Notes under the pieces: generated by a model
Told to the model about the DNA's origin: nothing
The model's input: the letters and a program-made list of their open reading frames with translations, nothing else
The model's database searches: none
Origin: Gracilibacillus sp. YIM 98692
GTDB taxonomy: Bacteria > Bacillota > Bacilli > Bacillales > Amphibacillaceae
Assembly: GCF_010993965.1 (NCBI RefSeq)
Contig: NZ_WIXM01000004.1
Location: 147,207 to 211,206 of the forward strand
Direction: 5' to 3'
DNA length: 64,000 nucleotides
Made by a program: the position numbers and the translations under genes
Shown here: positions 27,436-35,575 of the stretch, piece after piece
Layout: every line of letters begins with the position of its first letter
How positions within the stretch are numbered: the stretch's first letter is position 1

Positions 27436-28686
27436 TTAGGCATAGTGCCCCCCGACTTTTTTACTTCTGTCTATTGTGATACCGGCATCTGTATAACTAC
27501 TTGCACGGAGGATTGCTGTCGGACCAAACCTTTCTCGAATTTGATCCATTACAGGTCCAATATCCTTTTGTTTGGGATTATCAAATAGAGATAATTGCAT
27601 ACCGGAATCTTTACTTAAATTAGTTAAGGTGACAGACGCACGTCGAATAAGACTATCTCCATCATAAAATTTATGGAACAAATGTAAACATACCTTATAC
27701 ATTTCCATCGTCGTATTACTAGGAGCATCAATTGATATAGATCGACTAAACCCGCCACCAGTATCTCTAGAATAGCCGATAGATAGGTGAATGGTACGAC
27801 CATACATATTGTCTGTTCTAGCTCTTCTACATGCTTCCTCGCACAATTCTAATATAACTGTTTTTATTTCTGTATCGTTATAATCACGTAATAACGTAAT
27901 GCCATGTCCATACCCTTTTTGCTCCTTTTCAACGAAATCACCGTATATAGGGCTTAAATCCACACCCCAAGCGTGCCAATATAATTGTTCTCCGATTACT
28001 CCAAATCGCTTTTTTAACCGGTGTAAGGGGTGTTTTGCTAAACCTCCAAGGTTATAAATCCCCATTCTATTCAGATGATGTGTTAACCTTGATCCAATCC
28101 CCCAGACTTTACTCAGTTCAATTGGCCATAACAATCGCTCTACATCCTCATAACGGCATTCAGCAAGTCCTGTTTTGCTCTTCTTGGAATATATATCCAT
28201 CACTACCTTGGATAAGAACTTATTATCTCCTACACCGACAACACAAGGTAAACCAAATTCTTCGTAAATAATGTCTTGAATCATTTTTGCTGCATCCATG
28301 GGAGATCCATATGATCTTTCATTTCCAAGTGTAAGCCAGCATTCATCGATACTGTATACTTGAATGGCTTCTGGAGGAAACAAGGTTGTCATTCTTTTGG
28401 TTATCTCCGCTGAGACATTTATATAGTATTGCATACGAGCTTTAGCGATCACGATATTAGGATCGTTTGGCAATTCAAAAAAGCGACTAACATTGCTAAT
28501 GCCATATTTTTTCTTTAGAGCAGGGGAGGATGCTAAAACAATACTTCCTTTACGGTTGGGATCTCCTACTACTGCTAACATAGCCTTCATGGGATCAAGT
28601 CCTCTGCTAACACATTCAACACTCGCATAAAAAGACCGCATATCGTAACAGAGAATGTTGTTTCTCGGAAATTGTGAATAATCCAC
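27436..28686 (-). CDS. uvrX: Y-family DNA polymerase (UvrX/YqjW type)
   Basis: I start at GTG 28686, because the upstream ATG at 28710 lies inside the LexA box and lacks a ribosome site. The 416-aa product starts VDYSQFPRNNILCYDMRSFYAS, with the catalytic Asp in CYDMRSFYAS; YSIDECWL carries the Asp-Glu pair (about residue 110). An HhH region (WGIGSRLTHHLNRMGIYNLG) and a little-finger domain with QLSLFD, a clamp-binding-like motif, follow. UvrX proteins are SOS-induced translesion polymerases found on SPbeta and many plasmids. The LexA box supports this. Confidence 0.9.
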   Translation of the reverse strand: MDYSQFPRNNILCYDMRSFYASVECVSRGLDPMKAMLAVVGDPNRKGSIVLASSPALKKKYGISNVSRFFELPNDPNIVIAKARMQYYINVSAEITKRMTTLFPPEAIQVYSIDECWLTLGNERSYGSPMDAAKMIQDIIYEEFGLPCVVGVGDNKFLSKVVMDIYSKKSKTGLAECRYEDVERLLWPIELSKVWGIGSRLTHHLNRMGIYNLGGLAKHPLHRLKKRFGVIGEQLYWHAWGVDLSPIYGDFVEKEQKGYGHGITLLRDYNDTEIKTVILELCEEACRRARTDNMYGRTIHLSIGYSRDTGGGFSRSISIDAPSNTTMEMYKVCLHLFHKFYDGDSLIRRASVTLTNLSKDSGMQLSLFDNPKQKDIGPVMDQIRERFGPTAILRASSYTDAGITIDRSKKVGGHYA

Positions 28687-28703
28687 ATATAACACCCCTA
28701 AAC

Positions 28704-28725
28704 GGAACATTTGTTCCTATTATAA
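28704..28725 (-). promoter_or_regulatory. LexA (SOS) box and -10 of uvrX
   Basis: GAACATTTGTTC (28705-28716) is a perfect GAAC-N4-GTTC LexA operator of the Bacillus type within the palindrome GGAACATTTGTTCC. On the minus strand TATAAT (28720-28725) lies just upstream, so LexA binding would block the promoter. Confidence 0.9.
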
Positions 28726-28876
28726 CACAGCTATATCATTTGTATACTGGATATTTTTTACTTTATATAGTATTTTTACAAAATTTTTACATTGATTGGT
28801 TCAAAAGTAATCTATACCGTGTTAAAATCTATACCAGAATAATACAAATAATTCCAAATTAAAAGGAGTGTAGTGA

Positions 28877-29839
28877 TTGAAAAAAATTTTATTTTCTACT
28901 TTTTCTGTTTTTTTGTTATTAGCAACCATGTTATCACCTAGTAGTTTTGGACAGATAGACCCATCCGCAATCCCAACTGAAAGGGTTTATGATTTAGGAA
29001 CAGGTAAAAAAACATTAAAGGTACAATTAGTGTATACAATCTATGCAGCTGAACTATCAAATGATATAGTAGAAAAAGCAAAAAATAATGGCAAAGCTAA
29101 AAAATGGAAAATTACGAATAGGGTCGGTGACAAAGTTACCGTAGAGAAAGAAAAACCTAGAGGAGTTCAAACATTTTATCTAAACGGTAAAGAATATGAA
29201 ACTGGGAAACATGGTATAGCAGTACTTAAGAATGTTAAAGCTGGAAAGTACGAAATTAAATATCAGGATTTAAATGGAAACCCAAAAACTAAAGTTATTA
29301 GAATTCAAGAGTTAAAAAATGAAGAAGAAGTTAAAATAAATGAAAAAATTGATTTTGTTGAATTCCTGGATAGGATGGAGATGGATCCAAAGAAAAATGA
29401 AAATAATACTTCCTCAAATGATCAAGATGTTTCTATAGCCACACATACATTTGATTACTCTAAAGGTCATGATGGTGAACATATTGAATACTTTGAACAT
29501 TGGCATACAAATTATTCACATACACACAAACGAGCTTGGTATGAAAATAATTCATGGGTAACTTGTAATCGTTTTAACAATGATGATGGAGATCAATACT
29601 GGTATGATAAAGTAACAGATCCGGGTTCAGCGTGGGATAATTTTTATTCTAGTGATTGTGATATGGCTACTGATGATGGTGCTCCGTGTCCAATGTTTAG
29701 TGGAAATGGAGACGATAGATATTGTATGTCATGGAATTACTATTCAGATCACCGTGATTCAGCTAAGTGTTCAATGTGGGTAGGACATGAACCACTTTAT
29801 CACGCACATACTTATGAAAATGGACCATCTGGATATTAA
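28877..29839 (+). CDS. secreted protein with His/Cys-rich C-terminal domain
   Basis: A TTG start at 28877 is 8 bases after AAAGGAG. A signal peptide (residues 1-25, SSFGQ) is followed by a domain of about 110 residues with TFYLNGKEYETGKHG and a small beta domain, then a Lys/Glu linker. The C-terminal domain (about 195-320) is rich in His, Tyr, Trp and Cys (EYFEHWHTNYSHTHKRAW, five Cys), suggesting metal binding or disulfides. A DUF4367-like membrane protein gene follows. Family not recognised; a secreted effector is one possibility. Confidence 0.65.
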   Translation: MKKILFSTFSVFLLLATMLSPSSFGQIDPSAIPTERVYDLGTGKKTLKVQLVYTIYAAELSNDIVEKAKNNGKAKKWKITNRVGDKVTVEKEKPRGVQTFYLNGKEYETGKHGIAVLKNVKAGKYEIKYQDLNGNPKTKVIRIQELKNEEEVKINEKIDFVEFLDRMEMDPKKNENNTSSNDQDVSIATHTFDYSKGHDGEHIEYFEHWHTNYSHTHKRAWYENNSWVTCNRFNNDDGDQYWYDKVTDPGSAWDNFYSSDCDMATDDGAPCPMFSGNGDDRYCMSWNYYSDHRDSAKCSMWVGHEPLYHAHTYENGPSGY

Positions 29840-29842
29840 GTT

Positions 29843-29886
29843 AGTAACTCAGTTTAAAATACTAAAGTATTCTAAACTGAGTTACT
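29843..29886. repeat. perfect inverted repeat
   Basis: AGTAACTCAGTTTA (29843-29856) pairs with TAAACTGAGTTACT (29873-29886) across AATACTAAAGTATT, itself symmetric. No T run follows, so it could be an RNA hairpin between the two genes or a protein-binding site. Confidence 0.75.
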
Positions 29887-29926
29887 GGAAAGCCTAAATC
29901 AGAATACAAGAGGAGTATAATTCAAT

Positions 29927-30397
29927 ATGAAAGATAACAAGAGTTGGCGTATACTTTTATTTGTAGGATTAATAGTCACTATTTTAGTATTTGTTTTTAT
30001 TACACTTTATAGTAATGAAGTACATCAAACTTTTTATACATTAGAGAAAGCAAAGGAAGAAATACCTGATCATCATTTCAAAAAAGCTCCTCAACTTCCT
30101 AACAACTATAATATTAGAAAAATAACATATGATTGGGATTTAGAAACTCATCCGATTATTCAAATATACTATGAAACAAAGTCTGGAAAAGAAATAAAGT
30201 TTATGATTGCCTCACATCTTTTTGATAAGGGAGATCATGAAGAAATACAAAATTCTAAGATAAGTAATATATCATGGGTAAAGTACGAAGAGAAATATAT
30301 TTTAAAATGGAAAAAAGAAGGTGAAACTAGCTTTAAATATTTAATTAGCAAGAACCCTGATCGAAACTTTCTTATTAAAATTGCTGAAAGATATTAA
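29927..30397 (+). CDS. membrane-anchored DUF4367-like protein
   Basis: ATG 29927 follows AAGAGGAGTATAATTC. The 156-aa product has one N-terminal helix (residues about 9-28) and an external domain with LPNNYNIRKITYDWD, IIQIYYETKSGKE, WVKYEEKYILKW and FLIKIAERY. This resembles the DUF4367 domain at the C terminus of the anti-sigma protein at 18342. It is the third example in this window of a small membrane-anchored protein directly downstream of a larger secreted protein. Confidence 0.65.
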   Translation: MKDNKSWRILLFVGLIVTILVFVFITLYSNEVHQTFYTLEKAKEEIPDHHFKKAPQLPNNYNIRKITYDWDLETHPIIQIYYETKSGKEIKFMIASHLFDKGDHEEIQNSKISNISWVKYEEKYILKWKKEGETSFKYLISKNPDRNFLIKIAERY

Positions 30398-30712
30398 GCT
30401 TAATGTTATAAGACGAGAGTGTAAAATATTTTGTGTAAATAGAAATTGAATGTTCTATATGCATACAAAAAAGAAGCCCCTTTCTGTATAATAAAGTTAG
30501 CCTAAAATTCACAGAAGAGAATGAGCGAAAAGGTGTCCATTCCGGCAATTCTCGTAATAGAGTTTACAATCAGACCTACTTCATTGTATCTATCACAAAT
30601 GCTTATACAGGACAGCTGACGCTTCTAAAGCTAAAGAATTACAAAAAAAAAGCGACTATATGAAGTCGCTTTTTTTGTTTTCGTTCTTTAATGCTTAAAA
30701 ATGGCCAAGGGC
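30398..30712. other. 315-base gap ending in a terminator
   Basis: No gene is supported. TGTATAAT near 30485 could be a -10 box. AGCGACT/AGTCGCT (30651-30670) flanked by A9 and T7 is a bidirectional terminator that would serve the minus-strand ligase gene. Confidence 0.55.
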
Positions 30713-31531
30713 TTATGCCGACTGCATAAAAGAAGGAAGGCGTAACAAACCTGTCTTCGTCTTATTTCTATATTTCACCCTAATTGGTTGTGGTTCAGCC
30801 AAGTAACGATAATCTTTAGTTTCTTTTCTGATCGGATATTGGTAAAGTTCTTTTCTAGCTGTTGGTGTAACACCTAATTCCATCACTCCGGCATACGCGC
30901 CATCAGGATATGCTAGGAGCCAACCAAACTTTGATTTACGGTAACCTGTCACAAGAACATCTGTGTATTGATAATTGATAACTTTTAACCAGGAGTGACT
31001 TCGCTTCCCAGCATGATACTTAGAGTCTTTCCGTTTCAAAACAATTCCCTCCAAGGATTGTTTTTCCACTAGATCATAATAAGCCTCTCCGTTTCCTTCA
31101 ATGTAACGAACTTTGGATACCAGAGAGCTGTCTTCACTTAAAGTTTCCTCTAAAATGGATTTTCTATCTAATAAAGGTAAGCTGGTTGTCGACTTTCCTT
31201 TATACTTTAGAATATCAAATACAACGTAACTGACAGGTGTAGAATTGCTGTTTGACATGAATCGTTTCATCATTGCTTCAAAGTCGGGCTTTCCGTTAGT
31301 ACCAGTTACGATTAATTCACCATCGAGAGTAGTTCCTGAAGGAATCTCAATATCTTTCAGCTCAGGGAATCGAGCAGTCACTTCATTGTTGTGACGTGTA
31401 TATAGACGCACATTACCACTTGATTCTTTATGCAAAATGAGACGTATTCCATCTAATTTGAGCTCTGTAAGATAGTTCTCATCTGTAAAAGGTTTTTCTG
31501 ATTTGTGTAATAGCATTGGTGATATAAACAT
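30713..31531 (-). CDS. ligB: ATP-dependent DNA ligase (YoqV/LigB type)
   Basis: The start is the internal ATG at 31531, 6 bases after GAGGTGG. The 272-aa length equals SPbeta YoqV-type ligases. Motif I ELKLDGIR holds the adenylated Lys (about residue 24); other nucleotidyltransferase motifs are TLDGELIV, VVFDIL, LEGIVLKR and SWLKV. A short OB-fold domain forms the C terminus (about 190-272). There is no N-terminal DNA-binding domain. It seals nicks, and its presence near uvrX fits an element-borne repair set. Confidence 0.9.
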   Translation of the reverse strand: MFISPMLLHKSEKPFTDENYLTELKLDGIRLILHKESSGNVRLYTRHNNEVTARFPELKDIEIPSGTTLDGELIVTGTNGKPDFEAMMKRFMSNSNSTPVSYVVFDILKYKGKSTTSLPLLDRKSILEETLSEDSSLVSKVRYIEGNGEAYYDLVEKQSLEGIVLKRKDSKYHAGKRSHSWLKVINYQYTDVLVTGYRKSKFGWLLAYPDGAYAGVMELGVTPTARKELYQYPIRKETKDYRYLAEPQPIRVKYRNKTKTGLLRLPSFMQSA

Positions 31532-31678
31532 GATAATCCACCTCATAATAGATTATAGAGGTCTATTAAGCTTATATAAATAGGGGGTTGCTGGAAGTCC
31601 CGCACTATTCCTTATTTCCTCTAACTATTTTTATGGAGGTTTATGGATTGCCTACAGGTGTTATTTTGTTGCTTAGAG

Positions 31679-31705
31679 TGAAAAAAGCCCTCTTTGGGGC
31701 TTTTA
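31679..31705. terminator. intrinsic terminator
   Basis: AAAAAGCCC-tcttt-GGGGCTTTT is a short strong stem with A and T flanks between the ligase promoter region and the 31734 gene, and probably ends the minus-strand 42-aa gene. Confidence 0.7.
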
Positions 31706-31733
31706 GGAAACTAATATTAATTTTTTTAGATAT

Positions 31734-31862
31734 CTAATGCTCTTTATTTATTCTTCGGATATTTTCTTTGGTCTTTAATTTTTTTGCTAGCCTACCTAAG
31801 CTTTTTGCCTGCTTTTGTGTTATCCCGGATCGTGTTTTTTTCTTACTTTTGGTTAGAAACAT
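31734..31862 (-). CDS. 42-aa basic protein, first cassette copy
   Basis: The ATG 31862 follows a weaker GGGAGAG site. The product begins MFLTKSKKKTRSGITQKQAK and ends RRINKEH. A second copy at 48092-48220 has the same length and start, and most of its base differences fall in third codon positions or give conservative changes. This is strong evidence that the short frame is translated. It is Lys/Arg-rich and could bind nucleic acid. It is divergent from the two-gene operon at 32036. Family not recognised. Confidence 0.75.
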   Translation of the reverse strand: MFLTKSKKKTRSGITQKQAKSLGRLAKKLKTKENIRRINKEH

Positions 31863-32035
31863 ATATTTTACTCTCCCTATTAAACTATTTTGTTAGCAAT
31901 CATTATGAACAAAAATAACTTCTTTTATACGGTTCTAAACCTCCTTCCTTCCGTCATAAGCTTTACCATCTTACCAAATGACCAACTTACCCTGTTTTAA
32001 TGTCGTGAAAATAACTTTTTGAAGGAGGGATTATG
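31863..32035. promoter_or_regulatory. conserved divergent promoter region of the cassette
   Basis: This 173-base intergenic stretch is almost unchanged in the second cassette copy (48221-48386). It contains repeated TACC units (TACCATCTTACCAAATGACCAACTTACC-type spacing; shown here in part as TACCATCT, TACCAAAT and TTACCC) that could be an operator for the tandem ribbon-helix-helix-like protein encoded next to it. Confidence 0.5.
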
Positions 32036-32464
32036 ATGAATCATTCCAGCAATTTAAATCCCATGTTTAGACAGAATCAAAATACCACTTCTTATAGTCG
32101 ACCTGTTCCTACGGTTAAAAAGGGAACAAATAGAAAAACTCGAAAGGATAAGAAAAAAGATATTAAAATCCCTTTAACTGCGAATCAAGAGCGGACTTTT
32201 CGAAGATTGGCTTACGAAAGAGGGATGTCTTGTACATCGTTTGCAGCTTTCCTTGTTATAAAAGGCATGGATTATAACCTTGAATTCGAAGAAATCAATT
32301 ATTACAATGCGTCAAATACGGTTCATGCAAAACTATCAAAAGAGCAACATGAACAATTATTCTCTTATTCGTTAATGTGGAATTATAAGAGCATGCGTAA
32401 AACAGCACATCGTATATTAATTGGGATGTTAGAGTTTCTAAGTAACGAGGTGAAAATAAAATGA
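32036..32464 (+). CDS. basic protein with two ribbon-helix-helix-like segments, first copy
   Basis: I choose the second of two adjacent ATGs for spacing from GGAGGG. The 142-aa product has a disordered basic N terminus (residues 1-43). Two segments then share a strand-helix-helix pattern: DIKIPLTANQERTFRRLAYE to FLVIKGM, and NTVHAKLSKEQHEQLF to ILIGMLEFL. This suggests tandem ribbon-helix-helix folds in one chain. The stop overlaps the next start (ATGA). The copy at 48387-48815 differs at only a few residues. It is probably a DNA-binding regulator or accessory replication protein. Confidence 0.65.
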   Translation: MNHSSNLNPMFRQNQNTTSYSRPVPTVKKGTNRKTRKDKKKDIKIPLTANQERTFRRLAYERGMSCTSFAAFLVIKGMDYNLEFEEINYYNASNTVHAKLSKEQHEQLFSYSLMWNYKSMRKTAHRILIGMLEFLSNEVKIK

Positions 32465-33042
32465 AATCCTTCAGCAAATATAACTTAATCTCTAACGAAA
32501 TCTCGAATTTAAATAACATAGGTAAAAAGAGGACTTTCTTAGATATAGTGGAGTGCTTTTTGGATAAATTCATAGATGGATTTTCTTTCAGCATTAAGAC
32601 TCCCAATTACCTTTATATTCGTGCTAAAGTGCTTTGCGATGATGTGTATGATTTATCTGGCTATTCTATGGAAGTAGAGGAGATTGTTTATCTTCTTTAT
32701 CGAGATTTTTTACAATCGGTAAAAGAATATGATGATCCTGTTTCGATCTATCAAATGATGTTTCTTAGTATTGAGAGCAATAGTAAATCACATATCCAGG
32801 AGAGGTTTTATAGTGTGAAAGAAGATATGAAGTCAGCACAATACCTCAATGTGGCGATGAAAAAGAAAGACGTACTTCGTGGAGAGATATTTTTACGTGA
32901 TTTAGAGAGCCGGATACCGAATCATGGTTTAACGGTAGAAATGGTTATCCAATCGTTGTTCAATGATTTTTTGAATGAATATGTGAATGGTTCTTCTCAA
33001 ACAGTAATAAGCCAATTAATTGAGAGGTTGGAAGATATTTAA
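32461..33042 (+). CDS. partner protein of the 32036 gene, first copy
   Basis: It overlaps the previous gene by 4 bases (ATGA), so translation is coupled. The 193-aa product is soluble and helical, with SIKTPNYLYIRAKVL and, later, LRGEIFLRDLESRIPNHG followed by MVIQSLFNDFLNEY. These strand-then-helices segments may also be ribbon-helix-helix-like. The copy at 48812-49396 is about 94% identical by eye. Family not recognised. Confidence 0.65.
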   Translation: MKSFSKYNLISNEISNLNNIGKKRTFLDIVECFLDKFIDGFSFSIKTPNYLYIRAKVLCDDVYDLSGYSMEVEEIVYLLYRDFLQSVKEYDDPVSIYQMMFLSIESNSKSHIQERFYSVKEDMKSAQYLNVAMKKKDVLRGEIFLRDLESRIPNHGLTVEMVIQSLFNDFLNEYVNGSSQTVISQLIERLEDI

Positions 33043-33195
33043 TGGTAAAAGCCTTAATGTCCTGTACCAATAAAGGGGGAGAGCCAATATGATTGAACGA
33101 CAAATCGCAATAACCAACTAGAATTTGCATCCGTGTCTTTGTTCACATTTTGTAGTCTATATTTATTTATCAATAAAATAAATACCCCCTTATGT

Positions 33196-33237
33196 TACCA
33201 CGTGTCAATAATTCCAAAAACGTGGTGTTTTTTATTT
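33196..33237 (+). terminator. intrinsic terminator
   Basis: TACCACGT pairs with ACGTGGTG, followed by TTTTTTATTTT. It lies in a 311-base gap (33043-33353) that holds no other supported feature. Confidence 0.7.
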
Positions 33238-33353
33238 TCTTCGAGGAACTCTAGAACCAGGGATCAGCTTATTTTATTTTTGAGATTTGATTCATAAGTT
33301 ATGTTAATATATGGATAAGTCAGTTTAAAAAATAAAAGAAAGTAGGTTGGACA

Positions 33354-33734
33354 ATGGAAGAAATAAAAATTAGCAAAATGAAGATGGAAGCAGATTCACC
33401 TGAGTTAGAGGTAGCTATAAAGGGTGATGAAAAAAATAAAGCAGAATTAAAGGCGAAGGCTATTGAATTTTTAATGGATTGTTTTGATGTAAAACAAGAT
33501 CTTGATGAAGATGTCTCCCAACTAGATAAATTAGTTGAACGATTTTTGTTTTCTGCCATAGATATGGTTGGATACAACCATTATTATTGGGGAGTTACAT
33601 CTGATGAAGATAAACAATATAATGAATATGACGAATTAGTTGTTTCTAATAAAGCCAAAATAGAATTGCTTGAATTATATATTGCAAGCATGAAAGAAAA
33701 ATTAAATAAGATTGATAATGCGTATTTAAATTAA
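33354..33734 (+). CDS. small acidic hypothetical protein
   Basis: ATG 33354 follows AAAGTAGGTTGGAC, a moderate ribosome site. The 126-aa product is acidic and helical, with no signal or membrane segment; MVGYNHYYWGVTSDED lies in the middle. A terminator follows. Family not recognised. Confidence 0.6.
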   Translation: MEEIKISKMKMEADSPELEVAIKGDEKNKAELKAKAIEFLMDCFDVKQDLDEDVSQLDKLVERFLFSAIDMVGYNHYYWGVTSDEDKQYNEYDELVVSNKAKIELLELYIASMKEKLNKIDNAYLN

Positions 33735-33764
33735 TCGATTAATTTATAACTACATACGCCACAT

Positions 33765-33809
33765 AAGCCGGCTTTCATAACCTTAGAGTAATGAAAATCG
33801 GCTTTTTAC
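33765..33809 (+). terminator. intrinsic terminator
   Basis: AAGCCGGCTTTCAT pairs with ATGAAAATCGGCTTTTT, directly after the 33354 gene. Confidence 0.75.
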
Positions 33810-33993
33810 TTCCAAATATTGTCTTAGCGTGTATTTTCCGCTTTTTTCTGCCGAGACCCCTTTAATAAGTAATGATCCAACAGTGAAGGTTACGACTCTC
33901 GCTGTTTTTTTCTGTCAAACGGAAAACAAGGTTGCAACAAACGCAACCCGATAAAAGATGTGAAGGTACTTAAATCAAAAGGAGAGATTTTAT

Positions 33994-34341
33994 ATGGAAG
34001 CAACGATTAACTTGAAATACGGCAGTTACCCGGTAAAGGTACAATTCGCCAAATATACGGACAATGGACGTACCGCACTCGCCTTTATAGAAGGAGAAGA
34101 CGGCAGTCATTTCACCGGAAGTGTCAATATCGAACATGCGCCTGTACAAAACAATGACTATCTCGTAGTGAAAGATTACGCCGAAAACGAGGGAATGGCA
34201 GATGAATTAAAGCGTCTGGGTTTAATTGAAGACCAACCGGTCGATTATGCACCAAGCGGTTTCATCAGTGCACCAATCTATAAATTAACCGACAAAGCCA
34301 TCCAAATACGTGATGAACACTTCGCCGAGTTAGGTGTCTGA
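33994..34341 (+). CDS. DUF4313-like plasmid protein
   Basis: ATG 33994 follows AAAAGGAGAGATTT. The 115-aa product has VKDYAENEGMADEL and PSGFISAPIYKL, matching what I recall of the DUF4313 pattern (short proteins on plasmids and ICEs). Base composition is more GC-rich than in neighbouring genes (codons such as CGT, GCC, CGG), and this continues to 34877, suggesting that the block was acquired separately. Function unknown. Confidence 0.65.
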   Translation: MEATINLKYGSYPVKVQFAKYTDNGRTALAFIEGEDGSHFTGSVNIEHAPVQNNDYLVVKDYAENEGMADELKRLGLIEDQPVDYAPSGFISAPIYKLTDKAIQIRDEHFAELGV

Positions 34342-34402
34342 TTCCTAATCGGGTTACCAGTTCATCATTTTGAAACAAAACAATACTAAAGGAGCGATTC
34401 TC

Positions 34403-34627
34403 ATGACGTTCACATACAACGGTCTAATCGACCAAATCAAGCAAGAAAAAGAAGTATTAAGAGGGATTTATCTATGCACTTTATCGACTTCGCAAACGAA
34501 GCAGGCTTGCGAGAAGAAGACTATCCTACGATTCAAGCGTATATCAAAAAAGCATCTTATGAGGAAAAACGCAAGGTGTTCGAAGCCTCGGCTTCAAGGT
34601 ATTGTACATGACGCTGTCGGCAATTAA
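34403..34627 (+). CDS. short open frame, probably a truncated or overlapping gene
   Basis: ATG 34403 has an excellent site (AAAGGAGCGATTCTC). The first 22 residues (MTFTYNGLIDQIKQEKEVLR) look protein-like. After that the frame runs out of phase with the better frame at 34474-34611 and its composition becomes unlikely. Either the two overlap or one base change joined them originally. I am not sure that the last 50 codons are meaningful. Confidence 0.4.
   Translation: MTFTYNGLIDQIKQEKEVLRGIYLCTLSTSQTKQACEKKTILRFKRISKKHLMRKNARCSKPRLQGIVHDAVGN
34474..34611 (+). CDS. 45-aa hypothetical protein
   Basis: ATG 34474 is 8 bases after GAGGG. The product MHFIDFANEAGLREEDYPTI... is a plausible helical protein. 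Its TGA overlaps the next ATG (ATGA at 34608-34611), a classic translational-coupling junction. This argues that this frame, rather than the 34403 frame, is the one used here. Family not recognised. Confidence 0.5.
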   Translation: MHFIDFANEAGLREEDYPTIQAYIKKASYEEKRKVFEASASRYCT

Positions 34628-34877
34628 AGTCATTCATTTTGTGGAAGGACTAACAGACGGTGCATCAAGTGGCCCTACTATCGGTGAAGCGTTCCTGGAT
34701 AACGAGCGCAACGTCTTTATTCTAGATGTAAACGTCGGTACGAACAATCTACATTTCCTAATTGAATACCAGAGCGATGACGCCTTAGCCAACTATACAG
34801 TAGATCGAGAGAAACTCGCTGTTGAACGGGAGCGTCAAGAGAAAATGCGCGCCATCTTCGGCGGAATGAAGAAATAA
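34608..34877 (+). CDS. small hypothetical protein
   Basis: The start ATG 34608 overlaps the preceding stop. The 89-aa product (MTLSAIKVIHFVEGLTDG..., NVFILDVNVGTNNLHFLIEYQ) has a mixed alpha/beta look and a charged C terminus. It belongs to the slightly GC-richer block 33994-34877 and ends before a terminator. Family not recognised. Confidence 0.6.
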   Translation: MTLSAIKVIHFVEGLTDGASSGPTIGEAFLDNERNVFILDVNVGTNNLHFLIEYQSDDALANYTVDREKLAVERERQEKMRAIFGGMKK

Positions 34878-34913
34878 AAGCCGTACAGTTCATTTCAAAA
34901 ACAAAAGATGTAA

Positions 34914-34945
34914 GATAACCATTAAAGGTTATCGCTTCTTTTTTG
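34914..34945 (+). terminator. intrinsic terminator
   Basis: GATAACC-attaa-AGGTTATC followed by GCTTCTTTTTTG. Confidence 0.8.
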
Positions 34946-35002
34946 TTAAATAAACATGTTACATCTTACGTAACACAATACGTGTTACATATTTCATAAT
35001 AA

Positions 35003-35575
35003 TTAATCACAAGTGTAAAAATACGCAGCCGCAGATTTCTTTGTATTTACCATATAACCTTTATCGTTAAGTGCTGATCGTATTAATTTCTTTTTATACG
35101 GTACATGAATGGTCGGGACACTGCTCATATTATCTCGAAAAGCAGGTAGTTTATCCCACAAATTTCTTATCTTCTGCTTGATCGTCCCCGAAGTACAATT
35201 TACAATATCATTTTTTTCACTGTATTCTGGGTATACCACGATAACTGGTAGACCTAATGTACCAATTCCGTAGTTCATCTCTTCCCGCAATGCTCTACTG
35301 TTCTTGGTTACTGAACTTAAAAACAACACAATGTTCTTTGAATTACCTAGTCGGTTATGTAATCGAGGTTTCAGGGTCCTTTCCCAATCACTTCCATCTC
35401 TCACATTATAATTTTTATTATGAGAATCAATGAACGGAAAAGTGCTATCGTCAGCTTTCCATGCTTTTAGTAGATTATAAGATGCAAAATCCCTGGTAGC
35501 AGACGCCCCCAAATTGCTTTCATGAAAAGGCTCACTTACATAAAACGCTGAATAATTACCACTTCTATAAGCCAT
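35003..35575 (-). CDS. thsB: TIR-like protein of a type II Thoeris-like system (ThsB)
   Basis: The 190-aa product has a TIR-like (DUF1863-type) layout: AFYVSEPF at the first strand, FPFIDSHNKNYN (the DSH motif common in ThsB), KNIVLFLSSVTKNS, then RALREEMNYGIG with the probable catalytic Glu at about residue 99, and LPVIVVYPE. In Thoeris, ThsB senses infection and makes an ADP-ribose-type signal from NAD that activates ThsA. It overlaps the thsA frame by 11 bases, so the two are co-translated (thsA first). The identification rests on pattern and pairing. Confidence 0.75.
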   Translation of the reverse strand: MAYRSGNYSAFYVSEPFHESNLGASATRDFASYNLLKAWKADDSTFPFIDSHNKNYNVRDGSDWERTLKPRLHNRLGNSKNIVLFLSSVTKNSRALREEMNYGIGTLGLPVIVVYPEYSEKNDIVNCTSGTIKQKIRNLWDKLPAFRDNMSSVPTIHVPYKKKLIRSALNDKGYMVNTKKSAAAYFYTCD

